37,019 nucleotides of DNA from Virgibacillus alimentarius (GTDB lineage: Bacteria; Bacillota; Bacilli; Bacillales; Amphibacillaceae), in assembly GCF_000709085.1 (NCBI RefSeq), contig NZ_JFBD01000064.1, forward strand, positions 1 through 37,019, written 5' to 3'. Below the pieces are notes generated by a model that saw nothing but the letters and a program-made list of their open reading frames with translations, searched no databases and was not told where the DNA came from. Position numbers and translations under genes: made by a program. This document shows positions 36,847-37,019 of the stretch, in pieces. Numbering within the stretch: the first letter of the stretch is position 1; each line of letters begins with the position of its first letter.

Positions 36847-37019
36847 TTATTTTTACTCTTTCCTGTCATATCGATCAGACCTTTTACATAATCATTACTA
36901 GTAGACTTTGCATCAAGATTAAAACTAGAAGGGAATCCTTCAAGAGCAGAGTTTTACCGTTTGTTAAGTTATCATTTTAAGCAGTTTCTCCAGTCGATCA
37001 CTAGAATTGAACGGCAGCC

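Noticed and set aside
36635-36901. 88-codon ORF at the right end
   Set aside because: It starts in the hemQ terminator hairpin, runs through the inverted-repeat element and out of it, has no ribosome-binding site and has low-complexity aromatic content. It is most likely random.

Overview
The window is a stretch of chromosome from a low-GC, endospore-forming member of the Bacillaceae. Gene content and order follow the Bacillus subtilis upp-to-ywfI region. Protein details (type B L31, long YwlE, mmg-type genes beside rpoE) and the dispersed repeats remind me of the Oceanobacillus/Virgibacillus group, but the genus is an inference. I see no tRNA, rRNA, CRISPR array, prophage, transposase or defence system.

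Layout. Nearly all genes are on the minus strand, so they are listed here in window order, which is the reverse of transcription. 1-6.7 kb: upp, glyA, ywlG, rpiB, ywlE, mntP, ywlC and ywlB (pyrimidine salvage, one-carbon metabolism, arginine dephosphorylation, Mn efflux, tRNA t6A), with a DnaA-box cluster between ywlC and ywlB. 6.7-12 kb: spoIIR, prmC, prfA, tdk, a zinc-free L31 gene and rho. 12-19 kb: glpX, murA, tal, spo0F, pyrG and rpoE; fbaA and ywjG, which flank spo0F in B. subtilis, are absent. 19-26.4 kb: a fatty-acid/acyl-CoA oxidation block (tetR, two acyl-CoA dehydrogenases, hydroxyacyl-CoA dehydrogenase, thiolase, and a membrane Fe-S protein likely passing ETF electrons to menaquinone). 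26.5-31 kb: argS, ywiB and the divergent plus-strand pbpG. 31-36.6 kb: ywhD, ywgA and ywfO on minus, lipL on plus, pta on minus and hemQ on plus. The right end holds a 269-bp element bounded by inverted repeats.

Regulation. Several controls can be read from sequence: a CTP-sensing pyrG leader starting GGGCTC with an intrinsic terminator; a canonical sigma-H promoter for spo0F; a sigma-F-like promoter for spoIIR; a FadR-type operator inside the ywjF promoter with a near-consensus cre just downstream; and strong sigma-A promoters for upp, prfA, rpmE, rpoE and ywiB. Intrinsic terminators separate most transcription units. Starts were chosen from Shine-Dalgarno position and alignment with remembered B. 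subtilis proteins, so many CDSs are shorter than the longest ORF.

Most of the window is ordinary conserved core genome, and I found no convincing undescribed multi-gene system. The items most worth a second look are the DnaA-box cluster sharing sequence with a terminator loop, the two non-coding repeat families (21-bp tandem repeats with a 40-codon ORF; the 269-bp inverted-repeat element), the YwlE insertion, the stem-loop at the start of the rpoE message, and the putative operators around the acyl-CoA and pta genes. Statements about other genomes are from memory and were not searched.
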